A stretch of 64,000 bases of DNA from Barrientosiimonas humi (GTDB lineage Bacteria; Actinomycetota; Actinomycetes; Actinomycetales; Dermatophilaceae): contig NZ_VFOK01000001.1 of the NCBI RefSeq assembly GCF_006716095.1, positions 1,085,375 to 1,149,374 of the forward strand, given 5' to 3'. Numbering within the stretch: position 1 is the first letter of the stretch; every line of letters begins with the position of its first letter. Below are positions 49,719 through 57,819 of the stretch, piece after piece. Both the position numbers and the translations under genes were made by a program. The notes under the pieces were generated by a model. It was given only the letters and a program-made list of their open reading frames with translations, was not told the DNA's origin and searched no databases.

Positions 49719-51854
49719 GTGACCACGCGTACCGCCAAGAAGAGCACGTCCGCCGCGTCCGAGTACTCCGCGCGGCACCTGCAGGTCCTCGAGGGCCTGG
49801 AGGCGGTGCGCAAGCGCCCGGGGATGTACGTCGGGTCGACCGACTCCCGCGGCCTCATGCACTGCCTGTGGGAGATCATCGACAACGCCGTCGACGAGGC
49901 CCTCGCCGGCGTCTGCGACCGCGTCGAGATCACCCTGCACCAGGACGGCTCGGTCGAGGTGGGCGACAACGGCCGGGGCATCCCGGTCGACGTCGAGCCG
50001 CGCACCGGACTGACCGGTGTCGAGGTGGTCTTCACCAAGCTGCACGCCGGCGGCAAGTTCGGCGGCGGGTCCTACGCCGCCTCGGGTGGTCTGCACGGCG
50101 TGGGCGCGTCGGTGGTCAACGCGCTGTCCAGCCGGCTCGACTGCGAGGTCGACCGCGGCGGCAAGGTCTATCGGATGAGCTTCCGGCGCGGTGAGCCCGG
50201 CCAGTTCGACGACCCCCGCTCCGGGCCGGGGCCGGAGTCGGAGTTCACCCCGTTCGTCAAGGGCAGCGAGCTCGAGGTCGTGGGGAAGGCCAAGCGCGGC
50301 GTCACCGGCTCGCGCGTCCGTTACTGGGCCGACCCGCAGATCTTCCTCAAGGGCGCCCAGTTCGACTACGACGGCCTCGTCCGCCGGGTGCGCCAGACCT
50401 CGTTCCTGGTGCCCGGCCTGACGCTGGTGATCCGCGACGAGCGCCGCCTGCCGGGCACGCCCGGCGAGGACGGGCCGCACGAGGAGGTCTTCCAGCACGA
50501 CGGCGGCATCTCGGAGTTCACGACGTTCCTGGCCTCCGACCCGCCCGTCACCGACGTGTGGCGGCTGCAGGGCGAGGCGTCGTTCACCGAGACGGTGCCG
50601 GTGCTCGACGACAAGGGGCACATGGTCTCCCGCGAGGTCGAGCGCACCTGCGGTGTCGACGTGGCGCTGCGCTGGGGCAACGGTTACGACACCCACGTGC
50701 GCTCGTTCGTCAACATCATCGACACCCCCAAGGGCGGCACCCACGTCTCGGGCTTCGAGCAGGCGCTGATGAAGGTCTTCCGCAAGCAGCTCGAGACCAA
50801 CGCGCGCCGCCTCAAGGTCGGCAACGACAAGGTCGAGAAGGACGACATCCTGGCCGGCCTCACGGCCGTGGTGACGGTGCGTCTGGCCGAGCCGCAGTTC
50901 GAGGGGCAGACCAAGGAGGTGCTCGGCACCTCCGCGGTGCGCGGGATCGTCAGCAAGGTGGTCGAGACCGAGCTCACCCAGCGGCTCACCTCGACCAAGC
51001 GCGACGACAAGGCCGCGGCGACCCAGCTGCTCGAGAAGGTCGTCGCCGAGATGAAGACGCGCATCTCGGCGCGCCTGCACAAGGAGACCCAGCGCCGCAA
51101 GACGGCCCTGGAGTCCTCGTCGCTGCCCGGCAAGCTGAAGGACTGCCGCAGCACCGACCCCGACCGCACCGAGCTGTTCATCGTCGAGGGTGACAGCGCG
51201 CTCGGCACGGCCAAGGACGCCCGCAGCTCCGACTTCCAGGCGCTGCTGCCGATCCGGGGCAAGATCCTCAACGTGCAGAAGGCCTCGGTCGGCGACATGC
51301 TCAAGAACGCCGAGTGCGCCGCGATCATCCAGGTGGTCGGGGCCGGGTCGGGGCGCAGCTTCGACCTCGACCTGGCGCGCTACGGCAAGGTCATCCTGAT
51401 GACCGACGCCGACGTCGACGGTGCGCACATCCGCACGCTGCTGCTCACCCTGTTCTTCCGCTACATGCGGCCGCTGGTCGAGGCGGGCCGGGTGTTCGCC
51501 GCGGTGCCGCCGCTGCACCGCATCGAGACGGTCGCGAGCGGCCGCAAGAAGGGCGATCTGATCTACACCTACTCCGAGGCCGAGATGCGCCGCACGGTCG
51601 CCGACCTCACCAAGAAGGGCCGCTCGATCAAGCAGCCGATGCAGCGCTACAAGGGCCTCGGCGAGATGGACGCCCACCAGCTGGCCGAGACCACGATGGA
51701 CCCCGAGCAGCGCACCCTGCGCCGGGTCACGATGGCCGACGCCGAGGCGGCGGAGCGGGTGTTCGACCTGCTGATGGGCAGCGACGTCGCCCCGCGCAAG
51801 GACTTCCTGATCAGCTCGGCGGATCAGCTGGAGCGCGAGCGGATCGACGCCTGA
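49719..51854 (+). CDS. parE: DNA topoisomerase IV subunit B
   Basis: A 711-residue GHKL ATPase subunit of a type IIA topoisomerase. ATP-binding motifs: EIIDNAVDEALAG, VGDNGRGIPV, SGGLHGVGASVVNALS. The TOPRIM part has LFIVEGDSALGTAK (catalytic Glu) and MTDADVDGAHIRTLLLT (metal aspartates). It ends with the usual MQRYKGLGEMD and DFL segment. The partner ParC gene is 9 kb downstream on the other strand. The last 31 bases overlap the convergent cutC gene. Confidence 0.93.
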   Translation: MTTRTAKKSTSAASEYSARHLQVLEGLEAVRKRPGMYVGSTDSRGLMHCLWEIIDNAVDEALAGVCDRVEITLHQDGSVEVGDNGRGIPVDVEPRTGLTGVEVVFTKLHAGGKFGGGSYAASGGLHGVGASVVNALSSRLDCEVDRGGKVYRMSFRRGEPGQFDDPRSGPGPESEFTPFVKGSELEVVGKAKRGVTGSRVRYWADPQIFLKGAQFDYDGLVRRVRQTSFLVPGLTLVIRDERRLPGTPGEDGPHEEVFQHDGGISEFTTFLASDPPVTDVWRLQGEASFTETVPVLDDKGHMVSREVERTCGVDVALRWGNGYDTHVRSFVNIIDTPKGGTHVSGFEQALMKVFRKQLETNARRLKVGNDKVEKDDILAGLTAVVTVRLAEPQFEGQTKEVLGTSAVRGIVSKVVETELTQRLTSTKRDDKAAATQLLEKVVAEMKTRISARLHKETQRRKTALESSSLPGKLKDCRSTDPDRTELFIVEGDSALGTAKDARSSDFQALLPIRGKILNVQKASVGDMLKNAECAAIIQVVGAGSGRSFDLDLARYGKVILMTDADVDGAHIRTLLLTLFFRYMRPLVEAGRVFAAVPPLHRIETVASGRKKGDLIYTYSEAEMRRTVADLTKKGRSIKQPMQRYKGLGEMDAHQLAETTMDPEQRTLRRVTMADAEAAERVFDLLMGSDVAPRKDFLISSADQLERERIDA

Positions 51855-52582
51855 CGATCGAGCGTCGACGCCTGACGATCGAGGGCGGCCAGCACCTCGC
51901 GTACCAGGGCGGGGTCGGTGGCCTCGGGCCAGCCGTCGGTCGCGGGGGCGCGCAGGTGCACCTGGTCGAGGCCGCTCCTGCGGATCACCTCGGCGACGTT
52001 GTGCGCCCGGACCCCGCCGCCGGCGACCAGGTCGAGTCGCTCGGCGGCCTGCTCGCGCAGCTCGGCCAGGCGGGGTGCGCCGGTGAGGGCGTCGGCGGCG
52101 CCGCCCGAGGTCAGCACCGCGGCGACGCCAAGCTCGGCGAGCGTCTCCAGGGCGCGGGCCTGGTCGGGGACCTCGTCGAACGCCTTGTGGAAGACGACCG
52201 GCAGCGGGTCTGCGGCCTCGACGAGCCGGGCGGTGGCGTCCTCGTCGACGGAACGGTCGCCGGTGAGCGCGCCGGTGACCACGCCCAGCCGGTCACGGTC
52301 CGCGCCGAACGTCTCGCGCAGCGCCGCGACGTCGTCGAGCATGACCGCGAGCTCGGTTGTGTCGTAACGGAATCCGCCACCCCGAGGGCGGACCATGACC
52401 CGGACGGGGACGGCGGTGCGGGCCAGCACCTGGCGCACCGCCCCGAGGCTCGGGGTCGTCCCGCCCGCGCCGAGGTCGGCGCACAGCTCCAGCCGGTCGG
52501 CCCCGGCGTCGGCTGCGGCGACCGCGCTCGCCGCGTCGCCGACGCAGATCTCCACGAGGGCGCGGCCGGGTGGGGGAGTCAC
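51824..52582 (-). CDS. cutC: Copper homeostasis protein CutC
   Basis: A 252-residue TIM-barrel protein. Diagnostic segments: LVEICVGDAASAVAAADAGADRLELCADL, VRVMVRPRGGGF, VFHKAFDEVPD and VLTSGGAADALTG. The role in copper handling is a family assignment that remains poorly proven. The GTG at 52582 diverges from the M81 gene. The C-terminus carries a 7-residue repeat (LDRQAST, LDRQASI) generated by a 21-bp tandem duplication, and the gene end overlaps parE. Confidence 0.9.
   Translation of the reverse strand: MTPPPGRALVEICVGDAASAVAAADAGADRLELCADLGAGGTTPSLGAVRQVLARTAVPVRVMVRPRGGGFRYDTTELAVMLDDVAALRETFGADRDRLGVVTGALTGDRSVDEDATARLVEAADPLPVVFHKAFDEVPDQARALETLAELGVAAVLTSGGAADALTGAPRLAELREQAAERLDLVAGGGVRAHNVAEVIRRSGLDQVHLRAPATDGWPEATDPALVREVLAALDRQASTLDRQASIRSRSS
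51844..51883. repeat. 21-bp tandem duplication at the parE/cutC tails
   Basis: tcgacgcctgacgatcgag occurs at 51844 and again at 51865. The first copy includes the parE stop codon; both lie inside cutC on the other strand. Confidence 0.85.
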
Positions 52583-52588
52583 GCGTCC

Positions 52589-52594
52589 TAGTCT
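52589..52594 (+). promoter_or_regulatory. -10 hexamer of the M81 gene, overlapping the cutC promoter
   Basis: TAGTCT, 7 bases, then GTG at 52602. On the other strand GAGACT lies 7 bases before the cutC GTG at 52582, so the two leaderless promoters share bases and probably exclude each other. Confidence 0.4.
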
Positions 52595-52601
52595 CGCGTG
52601 C

Positions 52602-54119
52602 GTGGACGTCTCAGCGCACGACCGGCCGCTGCGCATCGCCGTCACTGGCCTGCACATCGAGTCGAGCACCTTCAGCCCGCACCGCAGCACGGCCGAGGAC
52701 TTCGAGGTGACCCGCGGCGAGGCCCTGCTGGCGCGCTACGGCTGGCTCGGGCCGGAGCGCGACCCGGAGCTGACCGACGGCGTCGAGTGGCTGCCGGTGC
52801 TGCACGCACGGGCGCTGCCGGGAGGGGTGGTGGAGCGACAGGCGTACGACGGGTGGCGCGACGAGGTCCTCGCTCGCACAACGGATCTCGGGCCGGTCGA
52901 CGGCGTGCTGCTCGACATCCACGGTGCGATGACGGTGGAGGGGCTTGACGACGCCGAGGCCGATCTGCTCACCGCGATCCGTGGGGTCATCGGCCCGGAG
53001 CCGGTCGTGAGCGCGGCGATGGATCTGCACGGCAACGTGTCGGAGGAGCTGTTCGAGGCGGCCGACCTGCTCACCTGCTACCGGACGGCGCCGCACGTCG
53101 ACGTGTGGGAGACGCGGGAGCGTGCGGCGCGAAACCTGTTGCGCTGCCTGCGATCCGGACGACGGCCCGCGAAGGCGCTGGTGCACGTCCCGGTGCTGCT
53201 GCCGGGCGAGATGACCAGCACCCGCGACGAACCCGCCGCCAGCCTGTATGCCGACGTCGCCCGCGTCGCCGACCGCACCGGCGTCATCGACGCCGCCGTC
53301 TGGGTCGGGTTCGCGTGGGCCGACCAGCCGCGCTGCTCGGGGGCCGTCGTCGTCACGGGGGAGGACACCGAGACGGTCACGAGCGGCGCGAGCGAGCTGG
53401 CCGAGCAGTTCTGGGACGTGCGCCGCGACTTCCGGTTCGTCGCTCCCGCAACGGATCTCGACGACTGCCTCGACCAGGCGATCGCGAGCATCGCGGAGCG
53501 CGGCGGGCCGTTCTTCGTCAGCGACTCCGGCGACAACCCGGGCGCCGGGGGAGCCGACGACGTCACGGTCGCCCTCGGCGCGCTGCTCGACCGGCCTGAG
53601 ATCGCTGACGGCCGGGTGCGGGCGCTCCTCGTCTCGCTGGTCGACCCGGTGGCGGTCGACGCGCTCGACGGGCAGCCGCTCGGGGCCCGGGTCGACCTCG
53701 ACGTCGGCGGCCGCATCGACGACCGCCCGCCCGGGGCGACGCGCCTGCGCGGGGTGCTGGAGGCACGCACGCCGGATCCGGACGGCGGCCGGGTCGTCAG
53801 CGTGCGCGTGGGCGGTCTGAGCGTGGTGCTGACCGAACGACGGATGCAGTTCCACAGCCTGGAGTCCTACGCGCGCCTCGGGCTGCACCCGGTCGAGGCC
53901 GCGCTCGACCTGGTCGTGGTGAAGATGGGCTATCTCGAGCCCGACCTGCACGCGATCGCGAACGGCTGGCTGCTCGCGCTCACTCCGGGTGGGGTCGACC
54001 AGGACCTGCAGCGGCTGCCCTACCGCCGGATCCGGCGGCCGATGTTCCCGCTGGACGACCCGGCCGAGGCCTCGCTGCGGCCGCTCCTGCGTCCGACCCG
54101 TCAGCTCGCGGAGCGGTAG
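52602..54119 (+). CDS. M81 family metallopeptidase (MlrC-like)
   Basis: A 505-residue protein of the family of MlrC, the linearised-microcystin peptidase. It begins LRIAVTGLHIESSTFSPHRSTAEDF and has DGVLLDIHGAMTVEG, MDLHGNVSE, the metal-ligand-bearing SDSGDNPGAGGADD and the C-terminal MQFHSLESYARLGLHP. No signal peptide. Most relatives act on unknown peptides or amidated metabolites. Convergent overlap of 19 bases with the next gene. Confidence 0.85.
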   Translation: MDVSAHDRPLRIAVTGLHIESSTFSPHRSTAEDFEVTRGEALLARYGWLGPERDPELTDGVEWLPVLHARALPGGVVERQAYDGWRDEVLARTTDLGPVDGVLLDIHGAMTVEGLDDAEADLLTAIRGVIGPEPVVSAAMDLHGNVSEELFEAADLLTCYRTAPHVDVWETRERAARNLLRCLRSGRRPAKALVHVPVLLPGEMTSTRDEPAASLYADVARVADRTGVIDAAVWVGFAWADQPRCSGAVVVTGEDTETVTSGASELAEQFWDVRRDFRFVAPATDLDDCLDQAIASIAERGGPFFVSDSGDNPGAGGADDVTVALGALLDRPEIADGRVRALLVSLVDPVAVDALDGQPLGARVDLDVGGRIDDRPPGATRLRGVLEARTPDPDGGRVVSVRVGGLSVVLTERRMQFHSLESYARLGLHPVEAALDLVVVKMGYLEPDLHAIANGWLLALTPGGVDQDLQRLPYRRIRRPMFPLDDPAEASLRPLLRPTRQLAER

Positions 54120-55600
54120 GGCTGCAGCAGCTGGTCGACGGGCGCGTAGTCGTCGGTGAGCACCTGCGCGTCGCCGGTCCACGCGCGCGTCCCGGCCTCG
54201 TCCTGCGCGGTCCAGCCGGTGCCGCGCCGGTCGAGGCCGGCCTGGATGGCTTGGCGGTCCAGCGGCCGGTCGGAGGCGACCACGACCAGGTTGCCGCCGT
54301 CGGGACCGGCGGCGGGGTCGAGCCCGACGTCGCGGGGCTGGCCGAGCACCAGCACGTTGTCGAACACCGTGCGCATCGTCGTGACCTCGGCCCGGGCGAA
54401 GGCCTGGTCGCCGTAGTCGATGAGGTTGGCGACGTAGACCCCGTCCGGCCGCAGCACCCGGCGCACCTCGCTCAGCGCCTCGCGGGTGGTGAGGTGCCAC
54501 GGCACGCTCACGCCGCCGAACGCATCACCGACGACCAGGTCGCGGCTGCCGTCGGCGATCCGTCGCAGCCCGGTGCGGCCGTCCTCCACGCGGACGTCCA
54601 GCCCCGGCACGTCGTCCATCCCGAGCTGTTGGCGGTTGATGCGCACCACGCCACCGTCGATCTCCGACACGACGCTGCGGGTGCCCGGTCGCTCGGCGGC
54701 GAGGTAACGCGGCATGGTGAGCCCGCCGGCGCCGAGGTGGTAGGCGTCGATCGCCTCGCCCTCGGGGAAGGCGGTGTCGGCGACCGAGGCCATGGCGCGG
54801 ATGTACTCGAACTCCAGGTAGGTCGGGTCGTCGAGGTCGACGGCGGAGTGCTGCAGGTTGTCGAGCACCAGGGTGCGGGTGTCGCCGGACGAGGCGACGA
54901 CGTTCGCGCAGTGGTACGTCGTCTCGACCTGGCAACCGCCCGGCGCCGCGAGCGCGGCGAGCCCGCCGGCACCCACGGCGACGGCCATGGCGGCGGCGCC
55001 CGAGCGGGAGCGGGCGCGCCACAGCAGCGGCAGCGCGGCCAGCACGAGCGCGGCGCCGAGACCGAGCAGGATGGTGCTCACGGGCACCCGCGAGATCAGC
55101 ACGAACCCGGTCACGACCGTCCCGACGATCGCGCCGAGCGTGCCGATGCCGGAGAGCTGGCCGACGACCGTTCCGGTGCGCTCGAGGCTGTCCAGGCGCA
55201 GCTTCGTCGCGATCGGCGTCACCGCGGACAGCAGGGTGCCCGGGACCATGATCGTCAGCAGCGCGGCGAGCATCAGCAGGCCGGGACTCGTCTCGGCGAC
55301 GGTGCGCAGCAGCGCCGGCGTGAGGGCGACGACGGCGCCGGAGATCCCGAGCGCCGGTCCGAGCAGACGCTGCGGGTCGGTCTGGTCGGCGACCCGGCCA
55401 CCGCCCCACGACCCGAGGGCGATCGCGGCCAGCGCGATCCCGATGACCAGCGTGCTGGTCTCCAGGGTGAGCCCCAGATAGGGCGCCAGCAGCCGCAGCG
55501 CGACGATCTCCACGACCAGCACCGCCGCGGAGGAGCCGAAGACGAGAGCCACCGCCGATCGGTGGCTGAGGGTGGGCGCGGGCTCGTGCGGCTCGGTCAC
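54101..55600 (-). CDS. Fused membrane transporter-like / spermidine synthase-like protein
   Basis: A 499-residue protein. Residues 15-215 form about six or seven membrane helices (ALVFGSSAAVLVVEIVALRLLAPYLG at the start); residues 240-490 form a spermidine-synthase-like domain with LGAGGLTMPRYL (SAM/nucleotide loop), SEIDGGVV and VGDAFGGVSVPWHL. The aminopropyltransferase acidic motif is not obvious, so polyamine synthesis is doubtful; such fusions are common and uncharacterised. The GTG at 55600 is 7 bases after TACGAT, a leaderless layout. Confidence 0.85.
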   Translation of the reverse strand: MTEPHEPAPTLSHRSAVALVFGSSAAVLVVEIVALRLLAPYLGLTLETSTLVIGIALAAIALGSWGGGRVADQTDPQRLLGPALGISGAVVALTPALLRTVAETSPGLLMLAALLTIMVPGTLLSAVTPIATKLRLDSLERTGTVVGQLSGIGTLGAIVGTVVTGFVLISRVPVSTILLGLGAALVLAALPLLWRARSRSGAAAMAVAVGAGGLAALAAPGGCQVETTYHCANVVASSGDTRTLVLDNLQHSAVDLDDPTYLEFEYIRAMASVADTAFPEGEAIDAYHLGAGGLTMPRYLAAERPGTRSVVSEIDGGVVRINRQQLGMDDVPGLDVRVEDGRTGLRRIADGSRDLVVGDAFGGVSVPWHLTTREALSEVRRVLRPDGVYVANLIDYGDQAFARAEVTTMRTVFDNVLVLGQPRDVGLDPAAGPDGGNLVVVASDRPLDRQAIQAGLDRRGTGWTAQDEAGTRAWTGDAQVLTDDYAPVDQLLQPYRSAS

Positions 55601-55669
55601 GCCGGCGATCGTATTGACCGGACCTGGGAGCACCCGCCGCGCCGCCGAGCGGCCAGTACCGTGAGCACC

Positions 55670-56248
55670 ATGCCCACGCTGCACCTCGCCCAGGACGAGA
55701 CCGCCGACCAGGTGCTGTCCGACGACCCCTTCGCGCTCCTCGTCGGGATGCTGCTGGATCAGCAGTTCCCGATGGAGCGTGCCTTCGCCGGGCCCGCCAA
55801 GATCGTCGAACGCTTCGGCTCGATCGACCCGACCGAGATCGCGCAGGCCGACCCGGAGAAGTTCGCCGACCTGGCCGCGACGCCGCCGGCGATCCACCGC
55901 TACGGCCGCTCGATGGCCGGCCGCATCCAGCAGCTCGCCGCCGCGGTGCGCGACGACTACGCCGGCGACGCGAGCACGATCTGGTCGACGGCGTCCAGCA
56001 CCAAGGAGCTCGTCACCCGGCTGAAGGCCCTGCCCGGGTTCGGCGACCAGAAGGCGCGGATCTTCGCCGCGCTGCTGGCCAAGCAGCTCGGGGTGCAGCT
56101 CGACGACGGGTGGCGCGACACCATCGGCCCGTACGCCGAGGACGGCTCGTTCCGGTCCGTCGCCGACGTGGTCGACGAGGAGTCGCTGCAGAAGGTCCGT
56201 GACTTCAAGAAGGCGGCCAAGGCGAAGGCCAAGGCCGCCAAGGCCTGA
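55670..56248 (+). CDS. HhH-GPD-type base excision repair protein
   Basis: A 192-residue helix-hairpin-helix glycosylase-fold protein. It begins with DDPFALLVGMLLDQQFPMERAFAGP, and the HhH is LKALPGFGDQKARIFAALLAKQL; the expected catalytic Asp after the hairpin is not in the canonical place, as in the uncharacterised actinobacterial branch. A Lys/Ala-rich tail ends it. The ATG at 55670 is 7 bases after TACCGT (55657-55662), a leaderless layout. Confidence 0.83.
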   Translation: MPTLHLAQDETADQVLSDDPFALLVGMLLDQQFPMERAFAGPAKIVERFGSIDPTEIAQADPEKFADLAATPPAIHRYGRSMAGRIQQLAAAVRDDYAGDASTIWSTASSTKELVTRLKALPGFGDQKARIFAALLAKQLGVQLDDGWRDTIGPYAEDGSFRSVADVVDEESLQKVRDFKKAAKAKAKAAKA

Positions 56249-56280
56249 CCCGTGTGCCCGTCGGGGTCGAAGGAGCGCAG

Positions 56281-56643
56281 GTGAGCCGAGCGCGGGTGCC
56301 CAAGCGGATCTTCGAGGTGGGCGAAGAGCCCGATCCGCGTTTCTCCCTGGCCAACGAGCGCACCTTCCTGGCCTGGATCCGTACGTCCCTGGCCCTGCTC
56401 GCCGGCGGTGTCGCCGTCGAGGTGGTCTCGCTCGACATCGCGGGCGAGCTGCAGCTCGTGGTGGCGGTGCTGCTGGTGCTCGCCGGCATCGGGGCCGCGC
56501 TGCGCGCGTGGTTCGGCTGGTCGCGGGCGGAGCGGGCGATGCGGCTCGGGGAGCCCTTGCCCTCCACGGTGTTCGAGCCGTTGCTCGTCGGCCTGGTGGC
56601 CGGCGCCGGGCTGCTGCTGCTGATCGGGACGTTCCTGGAATGA
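56281..56643 (+). CDS. YidH/DUF202 membrane protein
   Basis: A 120-residue protein with the DUF202 signature DPRFSLANERTFLAWIRTSLALLAGG and three membrane helices. AAGGAG lies 7 bases before the GTG at 56281; an upstream GTG at 56254 is less likely. It overlaps the next, also DUF202, gene. Function of the family is unknown. Confidence 0.87.
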   Translation: MSRARVPKRIFEVGEEPDPRFSLANERTFLAWIRTSLALLAGGVAVEVVSLDIAGELQLVVAVLLVLAGIGAALRAWFGWSRAERAMRLGEPLPSTVFEPLLVGLVAGAGLLLLIGTFLE

Positions 56644-57023
56644 GCCACGGCACGCACGCCGTGCCCGATCCGGGGCTGCAGGCCGAGCGCACCGCCCTGT
56701 CCTGGCGCCGCACCGCGCTCTCGGTCACCGTGGGCTCGCTGATCGCGCTGCGGTTCGGGCTGGAGAGCGACGACCCGGTCGGGTTGCTCGGCGTGGCCGG
56801 CGGCCTGCTCGGTCTGCTCTGGGCGGCCACGCTGTGGTGGAGCGGACGGCGCCGCGGCCGGCTGGCCCTGGCGCGGATGCGGCAGGACACCGGAGCGACC
56901 TGCCCCGACTGCCCGCCGATCGAGGACCGGTGGGCGAGCGCGCACCTGTTCGGCGCCGCGGCCGGAGCGGTAGTCGCCGGCGTCTGCTGCCTGGTCGTGG
57001 TGCTGCTGCTCGGTCTGCGCTGA
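56640..57023 (+). CDS. DUF202 membrane protein, second copy
   Basis: A 127-residue, three-helix protein with GLQAERTALSWRRTALSVTVGSLIALRFG, the DUF202 signature variant usual for the second member of a YidH/YidG-like pair. A loop CPDCPP adds a CxxC not required by the family. The ATG overlaps the preceding stop by 4 bases. Confidence 0.85.
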   Translation: MSHGTHAVPDPGLQAERTALSWRRTALSVTVGSLIALRFGLESDDPVGLLGVAGGLLGLLWAATLWWSGRRRGRLALARMRQDTGATCPDCPPIEDRWASAHLFGAAAGAVVAGVCCLVVVLLLGLR

Positions 57024-57034
57024 GGTGGCCCGGG

Positions 57035-57664
57035 TCAGTCCTCGTGGTCCAGCCGCACCAGCGCGGCGGTGAACCGGGCCAGGTCGTCACCGGCCACCAG
57101 CGCGGCGAGGTCGTCGGCGTTCGTGGGCAGCCCCGCCTTGCGCGCGCCCGCGCGCACCTTGGCGTCGATCTGCGGCCGCAGCCCCGGCCAGACCTGCTGC
57201 ACCTCGCGGCAGAAGATGTCGGCGCCGGTCGGACCGATGCGGGGAAACTCCTGCAGCAGCTTCTTGACCGCCGCCGGGTCGCCGTCAGCCTCGTCGCGCA
57301 GCCGGCGCAGGTCCCCCCGATACCGCTCCTGCAGCAGCGTGGCCGCGTCGGTCAGGTAGTTCGCGGTGCTCTCGTCGTAGCGCCGGTAGCCACCCCGGCC
57401 CAGCGCGTCGACCCGCTGCTGCCACGTCGAGTCGAGAAGCCGCTCGGGCGTACGCCATCCCGCCTCGCGGATCTCGCGCAGCGACGCCACAGCGGCCTCG
57501 GCCGAGATCGGCGCGGAGAACAGCATCGACAGCATCAACAGCTGGAACAGCGGAGCGGGCTTGTCGCGCAGGGTGATCCCGGCCTCGTCGGCGTACGTCC
57601 GTCCCAGGCGCTCCAGCACCTCCAGTGCGGTGCTGCGCGCGTCGTCGTCGGCGGCGGGGCTCAC
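57035..57664 (-). CDS. HhH-GPD endonuclease III-like protein
   Basis: A 209-residue DNA glycosylase/lyase-fold protein. It has PLFQLLMLSMLFSAPISAEAAV at the start, and the HhH region LLQEFPRIGPTGADIFCREV. Unlike EndoIII it lacks the C-terminal four-cysteine [4Fe-4S] loop, and the catalytic Lys position holds other residues, so chemistry is uncertain. GAGGAGG lies 8 bases before the GTG at 57664. It is the second HhH-GPD protein within 2 kb. Confidence 0.8.
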   Translation of the reverse strand: MSPAADDDARSTALEVLERLGRTYADEAGITLRDKPAPLFQLLMLSMLFSAPISAEAAVASLREIREAGWRTPERLLDSTWQQRVDALGRGGYRRYDESTANYLTDAATLLQERYRGDLRRLRDEADGDPAAVKKLLQEFPRIGPTGADIFCREVQQVWPGLRPQIDAKVRAGARKAGLPTNADDLAALVAGDDLARFTAALVRLDHED

Positions 57665-57773
57665 GTCGGCATCCTCCTCGCGATGGGTCGCCTCCACCCT
57701 GCGCGATCCGGTCGCGCCGCACCACGCGCGAGCGGGTGGGAAGCCCGGCGCAAAACGCCACCTGAACCACACA

Positions 57774-57813
57774 TGTCGATTTTCTGGACAGAAGGCCCCC
57801 GGCGCGCCACGGT
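57774..57813 (+). promoter_or_regulatory. Promoter and candidate operator of the amino-acid permease gene
   Basis: TGGACA (57785-57790) and CACGGT (57808-57813) are 17 bases apart, and the ATG follows after 6 bases, a leaderless layout. The inverted repeat TGTC-N9-GACA (57774-57790) overlaps the -35 element in a locally AT-richer stretch and may bind a repressor. Confidence 0.5.
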
Positions 57814-57819
57814 TGGGGC

